Part shown: positions 35,368-43,922 of the stretch, piece by piece | How the letters are laid out: each line of letters opens with the position of its first letter | Numbering within the stretch: position 1 is the first letter of the stretch | Origin: Firm-04 sp045591925 | Lineage (GTDB): Bacteria; Bacillota; Clostridia; Oscillospirales; Ruminococcaceae | Direction: 5' to 3' | Length of the DNA: 64,000 nt | NCBI GenBank assembly: GCA_045591925.1 | Contig: JAZNTW010000095.1 | Location: forward strand, 62,001 to 126,000 | The notes under the pieces: generated by a model | The model's database searches: none | What the model was told of the DNA's origin: nothing | The model's input: the letters and a program-made list of their open reading frames with translations, nothing else | Program-made: the position numbers and the translations under genes

Positions 35368-35418
35368 ATGAATTCTGAGACTGTTCCGACAGGTGCGTAT
35401 TGCCTGAAATGCGTTTGA
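35368..35418 (+). CDS. Possible 16-residue leader peptide upstream of GH26
   Basis: ATG 35368 has the strongest ribosome site nearby (AGGAGG, 10 bases upstream). It opens a 16-codon frame, MNSETVPTGAYCLKCV, ending with TGA at 35416-35418, which overlaps the GH26 start at 35409 in another frame. GH26 has no good ribosome site of its own. This looks like a coupling leader peptide; a sequencing frameshift that hides a different GH26 N-terminus is the alternative. Confidence 0.4.
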   Translation: MNSETVPTGAYCLKCV

Positions 35419-37040
35419 ATCAAAGACCCCATCTGAACGGCGCATTTCGTTATCTTGTGCTTATTATCAGCGTTTGTGTTGTATCAGTCTGCTTTTTATT
35501 TCTTCCGTTTCCGAATCATCAGCAAACGCAGCCGAAATACAGTTACTATCAGAAATTATCCGGTTCTGCGGATGACCATGGCTCTCTTGCTGCGGACGAG
35601 CTGAATCCCGATCAGTATCAGCTCAATCTGCCGGAGGTCAATCAGTCGCATTTCCGACGAAAAATTGAAGCTGAAGCCTTGAAGCTGCCGCAAAATACGG
35701 CGGTGCTTCTGAAGCGCAGTGGCTATTCCGGCAAGGGCTATGTCGGAAAACTCCCTGCCGATACCGAATCCGCGATGGTGTTCTCGCTCTCTCTCCCGCA
35801 GACGCAGCACTACCGCATCACGGTCTGTGTCGCCGCACCGGAAACCGGAATCGGCGCACTCCGCGTCAATGACGAAAGAGTTGGTCAATTTACAATCGAA
35901 GATACCGATTGCTTTACAAAAATTACATTCTACGGCATCTTCATTGAAAAGGGCAAAACCACCATTGCGATTGATACCATCGACACAAAGGTCGATATTG
36001 ACTATATCGAAATTTCCGATGACGCATCGGTGTATCAGACAGATTCCAAGGTACATCAAACGCTCTGTAATCCGAATGCCTCCCCCGAAGCCCAGCGGTT
36101 ATATTCGTTTCTCGTCAACAACTGGGAATCCAAAACTGTCATCGGACAATATGTATCCGATGAAACCGATCGGGAAATGCAGCTCATCTACCAATTAACC
36201 GGTCAGCTCCCTGCAATCCGCTTTAGTATGCTCGGTACGGGTGATAACAGAGACGCGATTGACGCTGCGATTGACTGGAATGTTTACATGAACGGCATTG
36301 TCGGTCTGATGTGGCAGTGGAATGCGCCCGAAACCAATTCCGTATACGCAGAAAATGTTGACTTTGATCTGAAACGCGCATTTCGGAATAAGGATATCCG
36401 AAAGCTCGCGCTCCTATCCGCAGAGGATCTCGGAACAGCTGCCGAGAGAGGGGCGATTCAAGAAGAAGTCAGGCTGCTGCTTCAGGATATTGACGCGCTT
36501 GCAGAAGCATTGCTGCCGCTCAAAAATATGGATATCCCTGTACTCTGGCGGCCGCTGCATGAGGCTGGCGGCGGTTGGTATTGGTGGGGTGCAAACGGAA
36601 GCATCGCCTATGGAAAGCTCTGGCAGCTTCTCTATTACCGACTCACCGAATATCACCATATCGACAATCTCATCTGGATTTGGAACGGACAAAGCGCAGC
36701 GTATCTCGTACCGGAGCGTATGTATGATATTGCTTCTGTGGATATTTATTTGCAGCCGCAGATGCAATACGGCAGCCGCTTTGAGCAGTTCCTCGCTCTG
36801 AAAAAAATCACAGGCGGTCGAAAACTACTCGCAATCAGCGAATGCAGTGCGCTTCCCGATCCGGAGATGATGCAGATTGACCGTTCGGTCTGGTCGTTCT
36901 TCGGGCTGTGGTACGGGCAATATCTCATGAATCCCGATGGTTCCTTTAATGATACCTATTATTCAAGTAATGATTTGTATAATCTATACAACGCAGAGCA
37001 AGCTCTGACGCTCAATGATTTTCAGTTATTATACCAATAA
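35409..37040 (+). CDS. Membrane-anchored GH26 beta-mannanase with CBM35-like domain
   Basis: About 543 residues. ATG 35409 or TTG 35400 may be used; neither has a strong ribosome site, and initiation may be coupled to the upstream 16-codon frame. A basic N-terminus and a hydrophobic signal anchor (about 15-38) hold it to the membrane. A beta-sandwich resembling CBM35 follows (RSGYSGKGYVGKL ... NDERVGQF ... VDIDYIEIS), then GH26: the acid/base Glu in WRPLHEAGGGWYWWG and the nucleophile Glu in LLAISECSALP. It should cut beta-1,4-mannan outside the cell. There is no dockerin. The GH130 phosphorylase gene next to it suggests a mannan pathway. Confidence 0.88.
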   Translation: MRLNQRPHLNGAFRYLVLIISVCVVSVCFLFLPFPNHQQTQPKYSYYQKLSGSADDHGSLAADELNPDQYQLNLPEVNQSHFRRKIEAEALKLPQNTAVLLKRSGYSGKGYVGKLPADTESAMVFSLSLPQTQHYRITVCVAAPETGIGALRVNDERVGQFTIEDTDCFTKITFYGIFIEKGKTTIAIDTIDTKVDIDYIEISDDASVYQTDSKVHQTLCNPNASPEAQRLYSFLVNNWESKTVIGQYVSDETDREMQLIYQLTGQLPAIRFSMLGTGDNRDAIDAAIDWNVYMNGIVGLMWQWNAPETNSVYAENVDFDLKRAFRNKDIRKLALLSAEDLGTAAERGAIQEEVRLLLQDIDALAEALLPLKNMDIPVLWRPLHEAGGGWYWWGANGSIAYGKLWQLLYYRLTEYHHIDNLIWIWNGQSAAYLVPERMYDIASVDIYLQPQMQYGSRFEQFLALKKITGGRKLLAISECSALPDPEMMQIDRSVWSFFGLWYGQYLMNPDGSFNDTYYSSNDLYNLYNAEQALTLNDFQLLYQ

Positions 37041-37044
37041 TCTA

Positions 37045-37073
37045 TTGAACTTCATGCGAATTTGTGTTATAAT
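37045..37073 (+). promoter_or_regulatory. Sigma-A promoter of the GH130 gene
   Basis: TTGAAC (37045-37050), a 17-base spacer and TATAAT (37068-37073). Confidence 0.85.
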
Positions 37074-37122
37074 AGCACTATAGAAATACAGTGTTCCACA
37101 TAAACAGAAAGGCATGATTTGT

Positions 37123-38112
37123 ATGAAGGTTCAGGTTCTCAATGGTACGGCAATCCCCCATCTCCCATGGCAGGATAAGCCCTGCGGCTGTAAGGATGTC
37201 ATCTGGCGTTATGCGCAAAATCCAATCATCCAAAGAAATCATCTGGAAATGTCCAACAGCATTTTCAATAGCGCGGTCGTTCCTTATGAAAATGGATTCG
37301 CCGGCGTATTCCGTGTTGACGATAAGGCGCGCAATATGCAGCTGCACGCAGGCTTCTCTCAGGACGGGCTTCACTGGGATATTTCGGAATCCCCGATTGC
37401 ATTCTGCAAAACCAATCCGGAGATTCAGGATTTTCAATATGGCTATGATCCCAGAGTTTGCTTCATCGAGGATCGCTACTATATCACCTGGTGCAATGCC
37501 ATTCACTATCAGCCGACCATCGGTTGTGCGTATACATTTGATTTTCAGAATTTCTATCAGATGGAAAACGCGTTTCTGCCGTTTAATCGGAATGGCGTTC
37601 TGTTTCCGCGAAAAATCGGCGGCAGCTATATGATGCTGAGTCGTCCATCCGATAACGGGCATACGCCGTTTGGGGATATTTTTCTCTCGCATTCGCCGGA
37701 TCTGGTGTTCTGGGGAAAGCATCGTCATGTCATGAGCCCGAACATGAGCTGGGAATCGACCAAAATCGGCGCCGGTCCCATCCCCATTGAAACCGAACGC
37801 GGCTGGCTGCTTTTTTACCACGGCGTCCTCACCTCCTGCAACGGCTTTGTATACAGCTTTTCGGCAGCGCTGCTTGACCGGGACCAGCCATGGAAGACAT
37901 TGAAGCGCGGCAGAGAATATCTGCTCAGTCCGCAGCAGCCCTATGAATGCGTCGGTGATGTGCCAAATGTCGTGTTCCCCTGCGCAAGTCTTGTGGACGC
38001 CGATACCGGCCGCATCGCCATCTACTACGGCTGCGCCGATACCTGCACAAGCCTTTGCTTTACAACGGTCGATGATGTCATCGAGTGGCTTGACGCCAAT
38101 TCGCAGGAATAA
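37123..38112 (+). CDS. GH130 mannoside phosphorylase
   Basis: About 329 residues from ATG 37123 (AAAGG 10 bases upstream; the ATG at 37114 is too close). The five-bladed propeller repeats show SNSIFNSAVVPYENGFAGVFRVDD, GYDPRVCFIEDRYYITWC, LSRPSDNGHTPFGDIF and GAGPIPIETERGWLLFYHG. The conserved proton-donor Asp is in DPRV. The absence of a signal peptide fits cytosolic phosphorolysis of beta-1,4-mannosyl oligosaccharides to mannose 1-phosphate; the size fits the GH130_2 mannooligosaccharide type, but subfamily and substrate are not certain. Confidence 0.9.
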   Translation: MKVQVLNGTAIPHLPWQDKPCGCKDVIWRYAQNPIIQRNHLEMSNSIFNSAVVPYENGFAGVFRVDDKARNMQLHAGFSQDGLHWDISESPIAFCKTNPEIQDFQYGYDPRVCFIEDRYYITWCNAIHYQPTIGCAYTFDFQNFYQMENAFLPFNRNGVLFPRKIGGSYMMLSRPSDNGHTPFGDIFLSHSPDLVFWGKHRHVMSPNMSWESTKIGAGPIPIETERGWLLFYHGVLTSCNGFVYSFSAALLDRDQPWKTLKRGREYLLSPQQPYECVGDVPNVVFPCASLVDADTGRIAIYYGCADTCTSLCFTTVDDVIEWLDANSQE

Positions 38113-38122
38113 TCAAAATCCA

Positions 38123-38156
38123 AGCAGTGAAGTCCGGTTGCTTCACTGCTTTTTTG
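38123..38156 (+). terminator. Intrinsic terminator
   Basis: AGCAGTGAAG pairs with CTTCACTGCT and is followed by TTTTTG. It ends the GH130 gene. Confidence 0.9.
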
Positions 38157-38169
38157 TACGATTCTCCGA

Positions 38170-38198
38170 TTGACAAATCACGTAAAATGGAGTATAAT
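38170..38198 (+). promoter_or_regulatory. Perfect-consensus promoter of ppk
   Basis: TTGACA (38170-38175), a 17-base spacer and TATAAT (38193-38198). Confidence 0.9.
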
Positions 38199-38236
38199 GG
38201 CAATGTCTATATACTTCCGAAAAGGAGTAATCTATC

Positions 38237-40300
38237 ATGAAATCAGAGTGTTATGAAAATCGGGAACTGTCTTGGCTTCGATTCAATCAACGCGTACTGG
38301 AAGAAGCGCAGCTGGAAACCAATCCGCTGCTCGAACGGCTGTGCTTTACTGCAATTTTTCAAAGCAATCTGGATGAATTCTATCGTGTCCGTGTCGGAAA
38401 TCTTCTGAGAAAACACAAGGAAAATCCGAAGAAAAAAGATGAATTCGGCAAAATGAAGCCGAAGGAACAGCTTCGTGCAATTTATGATAAAACAAGATTT
38501 CTTACCTCGGTGAGAGACACCGCATTCTATGAAATCATGAACGCACTGCGTTCCGAGGGCTTGGAGCGCGTCACCATCCACTCCGCATCCCCACAGGAGC
38601 AGACCATGCTCGCTGAATGGTTCAAACGCGAAATCCGCCCGCTTTCGATGCCGGTCATTGTCGATAAAGGCAAACCCGTTCCGTTTCTGCGTGACCGCGT
38701 GCTTTACGCGGTTTTGCGGCTGGAATCCAAATCCGGCGTGCGGATGGGCATACTCCCCATCTCCGATCAATGTCAGCGCATCATCCGACTCGGAAGCACC
38801 GGCAGATTCATTCTTGCTGAGGACGTCATCCTCGCTTATGCGCATACGGTATTCGGCAATTCCCGCGTCGTTGACCGCACAATTCTCCGCGTGACTCGTT
38901 CCGCAAGCATTACGCCGGAGGATATCGGTGTGCTTCGTACCGGCGATACCAGAGCCGATATGGAATTGATGCTCGCAGAACGCAAACGCTTGCCAATCGT
39001 TCGTGTTGAGCTTTCGGAAACCTTCAATCAGCCTGCGCTCGAATATCTTTGCAAGAAAATTGACGTCTCTATGGAGCAGGTTTTCTACGCAAAAGCGCCG
39101 CTTGACCTTTCCTTTGCCTTTGAATGCAAGGATATTGCGACAAATCCTAAGCTGCAATATGATCGCATTGTTCCGCAAAAATCCGACATGGTTGCAGAAA
39201 ACCGCGCGATGTTTACCCAAATCCGCAAAAAGGATATCCTACTCAATTATCCCTACGAGAGCATTCGACCGTTCCTGCGTCTGCTTGATGAAGCCGCAGA
39301 CGACCCTGCCGTTGTCAGCATCCGCATCACGCTCTATCGTATGGCGCGTGACAGCCGCGTGATTGCCGCGCTCTGTGAAGCTGCCGGCCGTGGCAAACAG
39401 GTTACCGCTTTGACAGAGCTTCGCGCAAGATTTGACGAGCAAGGCAATATCGAATGGTCTAAGGTTTTGGAGCGCGCCGGTGTTCATGTGCTTTATGGTC
39501 CGGAAAATTATAAGGTTCACTCCAAGCTCATGCTCATTGAACGCAAATATCGCGGCAAAATCGAACGCTTTACCCAGATTGGCACAGGTAATTACAACGA
39601 AAAAACTGCCGCAATTTATACCGATTATTGCCTGATGACCGCCGACCCGCAGATCGGTGAGGAGGCTGTGAATGTATTTGCAGCCCTAGAGCAAAATCAA
39701 CTGCCGAAGCCGCAGACCGATTTGCTTGTTGCGCCATATGGCTTGCGGCCTGCTGTGCTCAATATGATTGATGCTGAAATCAATCATGCCAATCACGGTG
39801 AGCCTGCTTACATCGGCTTGCGTATGAACGGTCTTTGCGATAAGACAATCATTGACAAGCTGATTGAAGCCTCCTGTGCAGGGGTACGGATCAAGCTTCT
39901 GATACGCGGCATTTGCGCTCTGATTCCGCAAGTTCCCGGTCTGACTGAGCATATCGAGGTGCGCAGCATCGTCGGTCGATATCTGGAACACGCTCGCGTT
40001 TATATTTTCGGTACGCCGGAGCGTATGAAAATTTATCTCGGCTCGGCAGACTTTATGCCGCGCAATACCGAAAAACGCGTTGAAATCTGCACACCGATCA
40101 AGGACGCGGCATTGAAACAGCGTTTATATGATGAATTCCGTTTGCAATTCGAAGATCCATTCAAAGCAAGAATCCGTTCGGCAGATGGTGACTACCATCT
40201 CCCCGAAAACAGCAATGGTTCGCAAGGCTCGCAGGAAATCCTGCATCGAATCGCTTCTGCCCGTGCCTTAAAACTTTTAGATAATACGAAAGAGACATGA
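38237..40300 (+). CDS. ppk: Polyphosphate kinase 1
   Basis: 687 residues, full length. It starts with the PPK1 signature NRELSWLRFNQRVLEEA. The middle region has LLNYPYESIRPFLRLLDEAA and ITLYRMARDSRVIAAL. The phosphorylated His is in YKVHSKLMLIER, and a second HKD-like region has TPERMKIYLGSADFMPRN. The enzyme makes polyphosphate from ATP. An AAGGAG site precedes ATG 38237. A PerM-family transporter gene follows at once in the same operon. Confidence 0.96.
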   Translation: MKSECYENRELSWLRFNQRVLEEAQLETNPLLERLCFTAIFQSNLDEFYRVRVGNLLRKHKENPKKKDEFGKMKPKEQLRAIYDKTRFLTSVRDTAFYEIMNALRSEGLERVTIHSASPQEQTMLAEWFKREIRPLSMPVIVDKGKPVPFLRDRVLYAVLRLESKSGVRMGILPISDQCQRIIRLGSTGRFILAEDVILAYAHTVFGNSRVVDRTILRVTRSASITPEDIGVLRTGDTRADMELMLAERKRLPIVRVELSETFNQPALEYLCKKIDVSMEQVFYAKAPLDLSFAFECKDIATNPKLQYDRIVPQKSDMVAENRAMFTQIRKKDILLNYPYESIRPFLRLLDEAADDPAVVSIRITLYRMARDSRVIAALCEAAGRGKQVTALTELRARFDEQGNIEWSKVLERAGVHVLYGPENYKVHSKLMLIERKYRGKIERFTQIGTGNYNEKTAAIYTDYCLMTADPQIGEEAVNVFAALEQNQLPKPQTDLLVAPYGLRPAVLNMIDAEINHANHGEPAYIGLRMNGLCDKTIIDKLIEASCAGVRIKLLIRGICALIPQVPGLTEHIEVRSIVGRYLEHARVYIFGTPERMKIYLGSADFMPRNTEKRVEICTPIKDAALKQRLYDEFRLQFEDPFKARIRSADGDYHLPENSNGSQGSQEILHRIASARALKLLDNTKET

Positions 40301-40302
40301 CT

Positions 40303-41631
40303 ATGAAAAATTCACCTGATAAAGAACGCAACCCCATTACAAAATTGCATTTCATCCTTGTTACATACGGCATTTTGCTGTATATAGGACTCCAGAACTT
40401 CTCAGCGCTCAAAAGCATTTTGGTCTGGTTTGTTGCGATTTTGGAGCCTGTTGCTTACGGCGTCTGCATCGCATTCGTCATCAATCTGTTTTTGAAGCTG
40501 TTTCAAGAGAAAATCTTCCATAATATGGCAAATTCCAAGCATGAATGGGAACGCAAGCTGAATCCGATTCTCAGCGCCATCTGCACCGGCTTGGTTGCCC
40601 TGATTCTCATTGCGCTCATTGTGTTCATGATCATTCCGCAGTTCACAACGGCAATCAATATGCTGATTGAGAAAATGCCAAGGAGTGAGGAACAAATACT
40701 CTCCATGCTCGAAACGCAGCTCACTGCTTGGAAAATGCCGCCTGTGATCATGGAGCAAATCCAAGAATTTAAGATTGATTGGAGCATGATCACCTCATTC
40801 CTCACCAATCTAATGGATGGCAAATTTGAATCCGTCCTCGGCACGGCGTTCAGCGCAACGAGATCTGTCGTCTCTACCGCGACCAATCTCGTCCTTGGCT
40901 TGATCATTGCAATCTATCTGCTCAGTGCGAAAACGCGTGTGATGCACGTGGTACATAAGATCATTCAGCTCGTAACACCCAAGCAATATCAGCATCGTGT
41001 GTTCCGCGTTCTGCATCTGACCAATACCTCGTTTGCAAACTTCCTGACCGGTCAATTTGTCGAATCCATTATCATCGGCTCGCTCTGTACGCTCGGTTTG
41101 TATATTTTCCAGTTCCCCTATGCGGCGACCATCGGTATTCTGACCGGCTTGACCGCCATGCTCCCGATCATCGGTGCATGGATTGGCGGCGGCATCGGCG
41201 TATTGCTGATTGCTGTCGAAGCGCCTGACCGCATCATTTGGTTTTTGGTGTTCATCCTCGTCTTGCAGCAGCTTGAGGGTCAGTTTATCTATCCGCGCGT
41301 CGTCGGTAATTCAATCGGACTGCCCGGCTTGCTCGTGCTGATTGCTGTCATCCTCGGCGGTGGACTCGGCGGTATTTTCGGTATCATTTTCACGGTACCT
41401 GTGTTTGCGATTATCTATCAGCTGCTCAAGGAAGCGATTGACAATATGCCGGATGACGATGACCCCGCACCACAGCCCGAAGTCGTGACAACTGTTCCGG
41501 TCTCCATACCGGAAGCGGAGATTCTCACAACTGCTGAAACGGTATCCGTATCCGAGCCAATCGCACCACTGCAGACAACACAGCCGAATCAAAATACCAC
41601 CAAAACACGCAAAAAGAAAAAGCGCAGATGA
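40303..41631 (+). CDS. AI-2E (PerM) family transporter
   Basis: About 442 residues. ATG 40303 sits 8 bases after AGAG; an ATG at 40297 overlaps the ppk stop as ATGA but is too near the ribosome site. About eight membrane segments in the PerM arrangement are present: two pairs, a central helical region, then the conserved LTAMLPIIGAWIGGGIG and GQFIYPRVVGNSIGLPGLLVL motifs. The C-terminal cytosolic tail is rich in Thr and Pro and ends in KTRKKKKRR. Family members export small molecules or sodium in exchange for protons; the substrate is not known. Confidence 0.9.
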   Translation: MKNSPDKERNPITKLHFILVTYGILLYIGLQNFSALKSILVWFVAILEPVAYGVCIAFVINLFLKLFQEKIFHNMANSKHEWERKLNPILSAICTGLVALILIALIVFMIIPQFTTAINMLIEKMPRSEEQILSMLETQLTAWKMPPVIMEQIQEFKIDWSMITSFLTNLMDGKFESVLGTAFSATRSVVSTATNLVLGLIIAIYLLSAKTRVMHVVHKIIQLVTPKQYQHRVFRVLHLTNTSFANFLTGQFVESIIIGSLCTLGLYIFQFPYAATIGILTGLTAMLPIIGAWIGGGIGVLLIAVEAPDRIIWFLVFILVLQQLEGQFIYPRVVGNSIGLPGLLVLIAVILGGGLGGIFGIIFTVPVFAIIYQLLKEAIDNMPDDDDPAPQPEVVTTVPVSIPEAEILTTAETVSVSEPIAPLQTTQPNQNTTKTRKKKKRR

Positions 41632-41673
41632 ACCCAATCCAGTTAAAATATTTGCCTTCATAGATGGGATTTC

Positions 41674-41702
41674 TTGACAAAAGCTCGTATTTATGTTATA
41701 AT
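41674..41702 (+). promoter_or_regulatory. Perfect-consensus promoter
   Basis: TTGACA (41674-41679), a 17-base spacer and TATAAT (41697-41702). The leader up to 41808 has a hairpin near 41721-41744 (TTTGAAAGC with GCTTCAAA) but no riboswitch that I recognise. Confidence 0.88.
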
Positions 41703-41807
41703 TATAAACAGTGAATCTTGTTTGAAAGCGGATGGAGCTTCAAAAAGAACGCCCAAAACTTTCAGCAATTTCGCTATCATTTTCCATTTTTCTAAGGAGG
41801 CATTTCT

Positions 41808-42401
41808 ATGTCAAAAAAAACAAATGTGCAGACCATTGTCGGAATGGGTATTCTGACTGCAATCGTCATTGTTCTGCAAAGCCTTGGCAGCTTTATTCGA
41901 TTCGGTACGTTTAGTATCACGCTTGTACTTGCTCCGATTATCATTGGTGCGGCGCTGTACGGCTGGAAAGCAGGCGCATGGCTCGGCTTAGTATTTGGCG
42001 GAACCGTACTTGCAACCGACGCAGGTGTATTTCTCGCAATCAATGTCCCCGGAACCATAATCTGCTGTCTTTTGAAAGGTATGCTCGCCGGTATAGCTGC
42101 CGGCTTGATATATAAGCTGTTTGAAAAGAAAAATCAGTGGCTCAGCGTCATTGCTGCCGGCATCGCGTGTCCGGTTGTCAATACGGGCGTCTTTCTGCTC
42201 GGCTGTGTCGTGTTCTTCCTCGATACCATCAAGGAGTGGAGTGCCGCCGCTGCTTATCCGAATGTCGGCGCATACTTCCTCTTTGGCTTTGTCGGTTTGA
42301 ACTTCCTTGTGGAATTGGCTATCAATCTCGTTCTGAGCACGGCAATCGTCAGAATTCTGAAAATCGTCAAAAAACCCGACGCGGAATCGGCTGCATCGTG
42401 A
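41808..42401 (+). CDS. ECF transporter S component, probably for pantothenate
   Basis: 197 residues with six hydrophobic segments and no ATPase motif. The N-terminus MSKKTNVQTIVGMGILTAIV and the GWKAGAWLGLVFGG turn fit ECF S components, which bind a vitamin and share an energising module encoded elsewhere. The next gene, 12 bases on, is coaX (pantothenate kinase), so pantothenate is the likely substrate (PanT-like). An AAGGAGG site precedes ATG 41808. Confidence 0.82.
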   Translation: MSKKTNVQTIVGMGILTAIVIVLQSLGSFIRFGTFSITLVLAPIIIGAALYGWKAGAWLGLVFGGTVLATDAGVFLAINVPGTIICCLLKGMLAGIAAGLIYKLFEKKNQWLSVIAAGIACPVVNTGVFLLGCVVFFLDTIKEWSAAAAYPNVGAYFLFGFVGLNFLVELAINLVLSTAIVRILKIVKKPDAESAAS

Positions 42402-42413
42402 AAGGATAATTAC

Positions 42414-43175
42414 ATGAAAATTCTCACAGTTGATATCGGAAATTCCAATATTTGTATCGGATGCGTCAACGATCATCAGGTCGAATTTGTCGAGCGTCTG
42501 CACTCAGACCGCAATCAGACAGATCTGGAATTTGCTGTTCTTGTGAAGATGATTCTCGATCTGCATCATGTGGATATGTCTGCACTGGACGGCTCCATTG
42601 TATCGAGCGTTGTGCCGCCGCTGACCGATTTGCTCTGTAAGGCGGTCGAAAAGCTGACCGGTATTCAATCGCTGGTGGTTGGTCCGGAGCTGAAAACAGG
42701 CATCCAAACTCTGCCAGAGGGTGTTGGTGCTGATTTGGTGGTCGGCGCAGTTGCTGCAATCGAGCATTACAGCGCACCTGCCATTATCATTGATCTCGGC
42801 ACGGCAACCACAATGACCGTCCTTGACCGTGACAAGCAGTTTATCGGCGGTATCATCTATCCGGGTGTTTCAATCGCGTTGCAATCACTCGCGTCCGGTA
42901 CGGCACAGCTTCCGCATATTCAACTGATTGCACCGAAAAAGGTGATCAATATGCAGACGATTGATTCCATGCAGGCTGGTGTGATCTATGGCAATGCCGG
43001 TGCGATGGACTCGCTCATCGACCGGATGCAGGCAGAGCTTGGCTATGAAACCACAGTCATTGCAACCGGTGGACTTGCACCGCTGATTATCCCCTATTGC
43101 CGGCATGAAATTATCATTGATGATGAATTGCTGCTCAAGGGACTCGATTCTCTGTTCTACATGAATTTAACATAA
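42414..43175 (+). CDS. coaX: Type III pantothenate kinase
   Basis: 253 residues. It has ILTVDIGNSNICIG (phosphate-binding loop), EGVGADLVVGAVAA (pantothenate site), IIDLGTATTMTV and FIGGIIYPGVSIALQSLASGTAQLP. The enzyme makes 4'-phosphopantothenate, the first step of coenzyme A synthesis, and needs a monovalent cation. It is in an operon with the S component just upstream, which would supply its substrate. An AAAGGA site precedes ATG 42414. Confidence 0.96.
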   Translation: MKILTVDIGNSNICIGCVNDHQVEFVERLHSDRNQTDLEFAVLVKMILDLHHVDMSALDGSIVSSVVPPLTDLLCKAVEKLTGIQSLVVGPELKTGIQTLPEGVGADLVVGAVAAIEHYSAPAIIIDLGTATTMTVLDRDKQFIGGIIYPGVSIALQSLASGTAQLPHIQLIAPKKVINMQTIDSMQAGVIYGNAGAMDSLIDRMQAELGYETTVIATGGLAPLIIPYCRHEIIIDDELLLKGLDSLFYMNLT

Positions 43176-43180
43176 AAGCA

Positions 43181-43218
43181 ATGGCAGATACTGTAATTTC
43201 AGTATCTGCCATCTTTTT
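43181..43218. terminator. Bidirectional intrinsic terminator
   Basis: ATGGCAGATACTG pairs with CAGTATCTGCCAT and is followed by CTTTTT. It lies between coaX and the convergent HTH gene, whose stop codon overlaps its T run. Confidence 0.88.
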
Positions 43219-43804
43219 ATCGTATCATCTGATATAGCAAGCCGCATTTCGTGCAATACCATATCAGCTTGCCTGAACGGTAAAGCGGAATGTTCGCCTG
43301 CAAATTCCATTCCGGATATTGTTTGCAGATGATTGCGGTGCTGTCGTTGACGAATGCGACAAAGGATATATAATGCTCCTTTGTCATGGAATGCTCGGAT
43401 GAAATATACCACATATCATCCACTTCTTCGCAGTTGAGCATCTCATGCGCTTCTGCTTTGCACGGCTCTAATGCGGCGAGCGGACTGCCGCAGCAGGTCA
43501 CAACTGCCTCGGATGTCGCAGTGATGACATTTCCGCAATTCGGACAGACATAAAATTTCAGCTTCTTCATATTTCCTTGATCACTTTCCCTTTCCTCGAT
43601 TTCACCGTTCAGCAAAACACGCGCGTCTACATTGAAAATCTCAGCAAGGGCAGTCAGTATCGAAATATCCGGACAGCCCTTTCCGCATTCCCATTTCGAC
43701 ACCGCCTTATCGCTGACATTGAGCAGCTGCGCAAGCCGGCTCTGCGTCATTTGCTTCCTTATTCGGAATTGTTTGATTAACGCGCCTGTTTTGATTTGAT
43801 CCAT
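43217..43804 (-). CDS. HTH regulator fused to desulfoferrodoxin-like domain
   Basis: 195 residues. Residues 1-65 are an XRE helix-turn-helix (MTQSRLAQLLNVSDKAVSKWE). From residue 79 on, the protein follows desulfoferrodoxin: a rubredoxin-like CPNC...TCC site (Cys 87, 90, 104, 105), then the superoxide-reductase centre with His120, His138 and His144 (EHSMTKEHYI). The end, normally CNxH, reads CTKC (Cys184, Cys187), so the fourth His ligand is replaced by Cys. This suggests metal or redox sensing rather than superoxide reduction (inference). The ribosome site is GGGAGG and a promoter lies at 43837-43865. Confidence 0.85.
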   Translation of the reverse strand: MDQIKTGALIKQFRIRKQMTQSRLAQLLNVSDKAVSKWECGKGCPDISILTALAEIFNVDARVLLNGEIEERESDQGNMKKLKFYVCPNCGNVITATSEAVVTCCGSPLAALEPCKAEAHEMLNCEEVDDMWYISSEHSMTKEHYISFVAFVNDSTAIICKQYPEWNLQANIPLYRSGKLIWYCTKCGLLYQMIR

Positions 43805-43836
43805 ACTATGCCTCCCAGATGTTATCTGATATTTGT

Positions 43837-43865
43837 ATCATAGCAGAAAACGTCGCTTTCGTCAA
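43837..43865 (-). promoter_or_regulatory. Sigma-A promoter of the HTH/desulfoferrodoxin gene
   Basis: On the minus strand, TTGACG (43860-43865), a 17-base spacer and TATGAT (43837-43842). Confidence 0.75.
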
Positions 43866-43882
43866 CCTACGATTCGTAGAGA

Positions 43883-43917
43883 GAAAAGGGCTGCACCATA
43901 CACCGTGGCGCAGCCCT
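43883..43917 (-). terminator. Intrinsic terminator of the RNA-modification operon
   Basis: On the minus strand AGGGCTGC pairs with GCAGCCCT and is followed by TTTTCTC. It comes right after the rsmI stop. Confidence 0.8.
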
Positions 43918-43922
43918 GCTTA

